Positions 5,621-7,661 of a stretch of 7,661 bases of DNA are shown here, in pieces (within the stretch, counting starts at the first letter, position 1; each line of letters begins with the position of its first letter). The translations under genes were made by a program, and so were the position numbers. The stretch lies in the NCBI GenBank assembly GCA_028695865.1, contig JAQVID010000126.1:1-7661 (forward strand), written 5' to 3'. A model generated the notes under the pieces. The model saw nothing but the letters and a program-made list of their open reading frames with translations. It was not told the origin of the DNA and did no database searches. This stretch comes from Thermoguttaceae bacterium (GTDB lineage: Bacteria > Planctomycetota > Planctomycetia > Pirellulales > Thermoguttaceae).

Positions 5621-6277
5621 ATGTCTTTGAATACCAACATTGAACAGGATGCCCAATTCGCGGCGGATTTCAACGCGGATGTGACCCGGGAAGAACTTGC
5701 CCGCGTCTATGCCGAGGCGCTGTGTGGGGCTTGTGACGTCAGGAATTATGCCCTTGACGCCTTGCTCGAAGAATATGCTTCCCTGTTGCATGACGCTTTG
5801 GACGTTTATCCGAAGTTCGAACAGATACTTGCTTCTGTGATTGTACCGGTCGAGCAAAAGGCCCGTATGGTCGCCGAGGCCTTTGCCGGCGGAAGTGAAC
5901 TCTTCCAGAGCTTTCTTTGCGTCTTGGCCAAACGGTCACGTCTCGACTTGCTTCGCGATATTTATGCCCAGGTTTGTGCCCTCAATGATAAAAGAAATGG
6001 TCGGGTACCCGTGACCATAACGACGGCGACCTCGCTTGATGTGTCCTCGCAAGAGGGACTCGTTGCGAGTCTTCGTTCGCTGGTGGGAGGTGAACCCGAA
6101 ATACGAACCATCGTCGATCCCGAAACGATCGGCGGTATTATTGTCCGCGTCGGAGACACGGTCTACGACGCTTCCATAGCAACTCAACTGAACAATGTGC
6201 GCCAACAAATGATTGACAGGAGCACCCATGAAATTCAAAGCCGACGAGATCGCTTCCGTAATACAGAAGGAAATTGA
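5621..6277 (+). CDS. atpH: ATP synthase F1 subunit delta
   Basis: Delta (OSCP) sits on top of the F1 head and ties it to subunit b. The 218-residue product is longer than the usual 175-180. The conserved first helix, ELARVYAEALCGA (25-37), starts about 20 residues later than usual, and the C-terminal RSTHEIQSRRDRFRNTEGN tail is also extra. In between are FLCVLAKRSRLDLL and, near the end, the family-typical DPETIGGIIVRVGDTVYDASI, here split by residues that match delta proteins well. ATG 5621 is chosen as the closest start to the conserved region; its upstream AGAGA is a poor Shine-Dalgarno. The last 50 nt overlap atpA, whose own ribosome binding site AGGAG (6218-6222) lies inside atpH, so atpA translation is probably coupled to it. 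A start further upstream, at 5534 or 5474, cannot be excluded. Confidence 0.9.
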   Translation: MSLNTNIEQDAQFAADFNADVTREELARVYAEALCGACDVRNYALDALLEEYASLLHDALDVYPKFEQILASVIVPVEQKARMVAEAFAGGSELFQSFLCVLAKRSRLDLLRDIYAQVCALNDKRNGRVPVTITTATSLDVSSQEGLVASLRSLVGGEPEIRTIVDPETIGGIIVRVGDTVYDASIATQLNNVRQQMIDRSTHEIQSRRDRFRNTEGN

Positions 6278-7661
6278 ACAGTTTGAAACGCAGATAGACG
6301 TCCGACAGGTAGGACGCGTTATCGAGATCGGCGATGGTATCGCCCAGGTCTATGGCCTTTCGGGCGTTATGTCCGGTGAAATGCTCGAGTTTCCCGGCGG
6401 CGTTCGAGGACTTGCGTTCAACCTTGAAGAAAACAGCGTTGGTGTCATCATCCTTGGTGACTACCTTGGAATCCAGGAAGGGGACGAAGTGCGGACCACC
6501 GGTCAGTTGCTTCGCGTCCCGGTCGGACAGGCCGTTCTCGGTCGTGTCCTCGACCCGCTTGGCAATCCGCTCGACGGAAAAGGACCGGTCGCCACGACCG
6601 ATTTCCGCTTCGTTGAGTCTTCCGCGCCCGGCGTGGCCGAACGTCAGCCGGTACGTGAGTCTTTGCAGACCGGTATCAAGGCAATCGACGCAATGACCCC
6701 CATCGGTCGTGGTCAACGTGAGTTGATCATTGGCGACCGTAAAACGGGCAAAACAGCAATTGGTATTGATACGATTATTAACCAAAAAGGCAAAGGAGTG
6801 AAATGCTTCTATGTCGCCGTAGGTCAAAAAGACTCTACCGTCGCCGGTTTGATTGACACGCTTCGTCAACACGGCGCGATGGATTATACCACGGTAATCG
6901 TCGCCGGTGCCAGTAGTGCCGCTCCGCTTCAATACATTGCCCCTTATGCCGGAACGGCCATGGCCGAGTACTTTATGTACAAAGGCGAACATGCGCTGAT
7001 TGTTTACGACGACCTTTCGAAACAGGCTGCCGCTTATCGTCAACTTTCGCTCCTTATGCGACGTCCTCCGGGGCGTGAAGCCTACCCGGGCGACGTGTTT
7101 TATTGCCACAGTCGTTTGCTTGAACGAAGTGCCAAGCTGTGCGACGAACTTGGGGGAGGGTCGCTGACTTCGCTCCCGATCGTCGAAACACTCGAAGGCG
7201 AAGTGTCCGCGTATATTCCGACCAACGTCATTTCCATTACCGATGGACAGATTTATCTGCAACCAGACCTCTTTTTCCGTGGTCAGCGTCCTGCGATGAA
7301 CGCCGGTATTTCGGTCTCCCGAGTCGGCGGTTCCGCCCAGATTCCGGCCATGAAACAAGTCGCCGGTGGTTTGCGTTTGGACCTTGCCGCCTTTGGTGAA
7401 CTTGAAGCGTTTGCCCAGTTGGGAACCGATCTGGACGCCGCGACTCAAAAGCAGCTCGACCGTGGTTACACGATGAACGAACTGCTGATTCAGGGTATTT
7501 GCGTTCCGCTGGACGTCATTGATCAGGTGTTCGTGCTTTACGCCGGCACTCGTGGTTTCCTTGATTATCTTCCGCGCAAACAGGTTCGCGTTTGGGAAAA
7601 AGAATTTCTGGCTTGGCTGCATCAGTCCAAGCAGGAAGTTTGGGATAAAGTAAACGAAGTC
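6228..7661 (+). CDS. atpA: ATP synthase F1 subunit alpha, 3' end outside window
   Basis: Alpha forms the hexameric head with beta and binds non-catalytic nucleotide. The 478 codons present are open to the window end, so only the last 25 or so of the usual 500-odd residues are missing. Seen in order are an N-terminal helix (KADEIASVIQKEIEQF) that binds delta, the beta-barrel domain (about 25-95), the P-loop GDRKTGKT (169-176), the Walker-B-like strand ALIVYDD (256-262), and the inter-subunit arginine region SVSRVGG (362-368), in which Arg365 matches the E. coli arginine Arg376. The C-terminal helical domain follows from about 380. The ATG at 6228 has AGGAG five bases upstream and starts inside atpH. 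By the standard order, atpG, atpD and atpC should follow beyond the window. Confidence 0.98.
   Translation, partial: MKFKADEIASVIQKEIEQFETQIDVRQVGRVIEIGDGIAQVYGLSGVMSGEMLEFPGGVRGLAFNLEENSVGVIILGDYLGIQEGDEVRTTGQLLRVPVGQAVLGRVLDPLGNPLDGKGPVATTDFRFVESSAPGVAERQPVRESLQTGIKAIDAMTPIGRGQRELIIGDRKTGKTAIGIDTIINQKGKGVKCFYVAVGQKDSTVAGLIDTLRQHGAMDYTTVIVAGASSAAPLQYIAPYAGTAMAEYFMYKGEHALIVYDDLSKQAAAYRQLSLLMRRPPGREAYPGDVFYCHSRLLERSAKLCDELGGGSLTSLPIVETLEGEVSAYIPTNVISITDGQIYLQPDLFFRGQRPAMNAGISVSRVGGSAQIPAMKQVAGGLRLDLAAFGELEAFAQLGTDLDAATQKQLDRGYTMNELLIQGICVPLDVIDQVFVLYAGTRGFLDYLPRKQVRVWEKEFLAWLHQSKQEVWDKVNEV

Noticed and set aside
6138..7622. A 494-codon open frame on the - strand opposite atpA
   Set aside because: It is fully antisense to a clearly conserved atpA, has no recognisable motif, and is rich in Arg, Thr, Asn and His as expected of the reverse complement of a conserved gene. 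It is explained by codon bias of atpA.

Overview
The window holds a glycerol kinase gene (glpK) followed, on the same strand, by the first seven genes of an F1Fo ATP synthase operon: atpZ-like, atpI-like, atpB, atpE, atpF, atpH and the start of atpA. All supported genes are on the + strand. Two features point to a bacterium of the PVC group, most likely a planctomycete: subunits c and b both carry secretion-signal-like N-termini, and the operon has long gaps between genes. This placement is an inference from protein style and gene order, and no marker gene in the window proves it.

Bases 1-266 carry 2.7 copies of a 98-bp tandem repeat. The copies are nearly identical, each contains a stem-loop, and the array starts at the window edge, so it probably continues upstream. 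Bases 267-503 are non-coding as far as I can see. A near-consensus promoter (TTGACT, 17 bp, TATAAT; 504-532) then leads through a leader of about 190 nt to glpK (728-2194). Two hairpins (2301-2325 and 2334-2351) lie in the 256-bp gap after glpK. A second promoter (TTGAAA, 16 bp, TATATT; 2395-2422) sits just ahead of the atp genes.

The atp genes follow the common bacterial order. Two small membrane proteins come first (AtpZ-like and AtpI-like, thought to help assemble the c-ring), then Fo subunits a, c and b, then F1 subunits delta and alpha. Gene spacing is uneven. atpI-atpB is 11 nt, atpB-atpE 248 nt, atpE-atpF 79 nt and atpF-atpH 224 nt, while atpH and atpA overlap by 50 nt. Start codons vary: TTG for atpI and GTG for atpE, each backed by a clear Shine-Dalgarno sequence. 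Together these genes make the membrane motor and part of the catalytic head that couples proton flow to ATP synthesis. The c subunit lacks the sodium-binding residues, so proton coupling is predicted. GlpK consumes ATP to feed glycerol into lipid and central metabolism and has no direct role in the complex.

I did not find an undescribed system. The items most worth a second look are the 98-bp repeat array, the acidic pair in helix 2 of subunit c, the His/Glu exchange in subunit a, and the long gaps flanking atpE and atpH.
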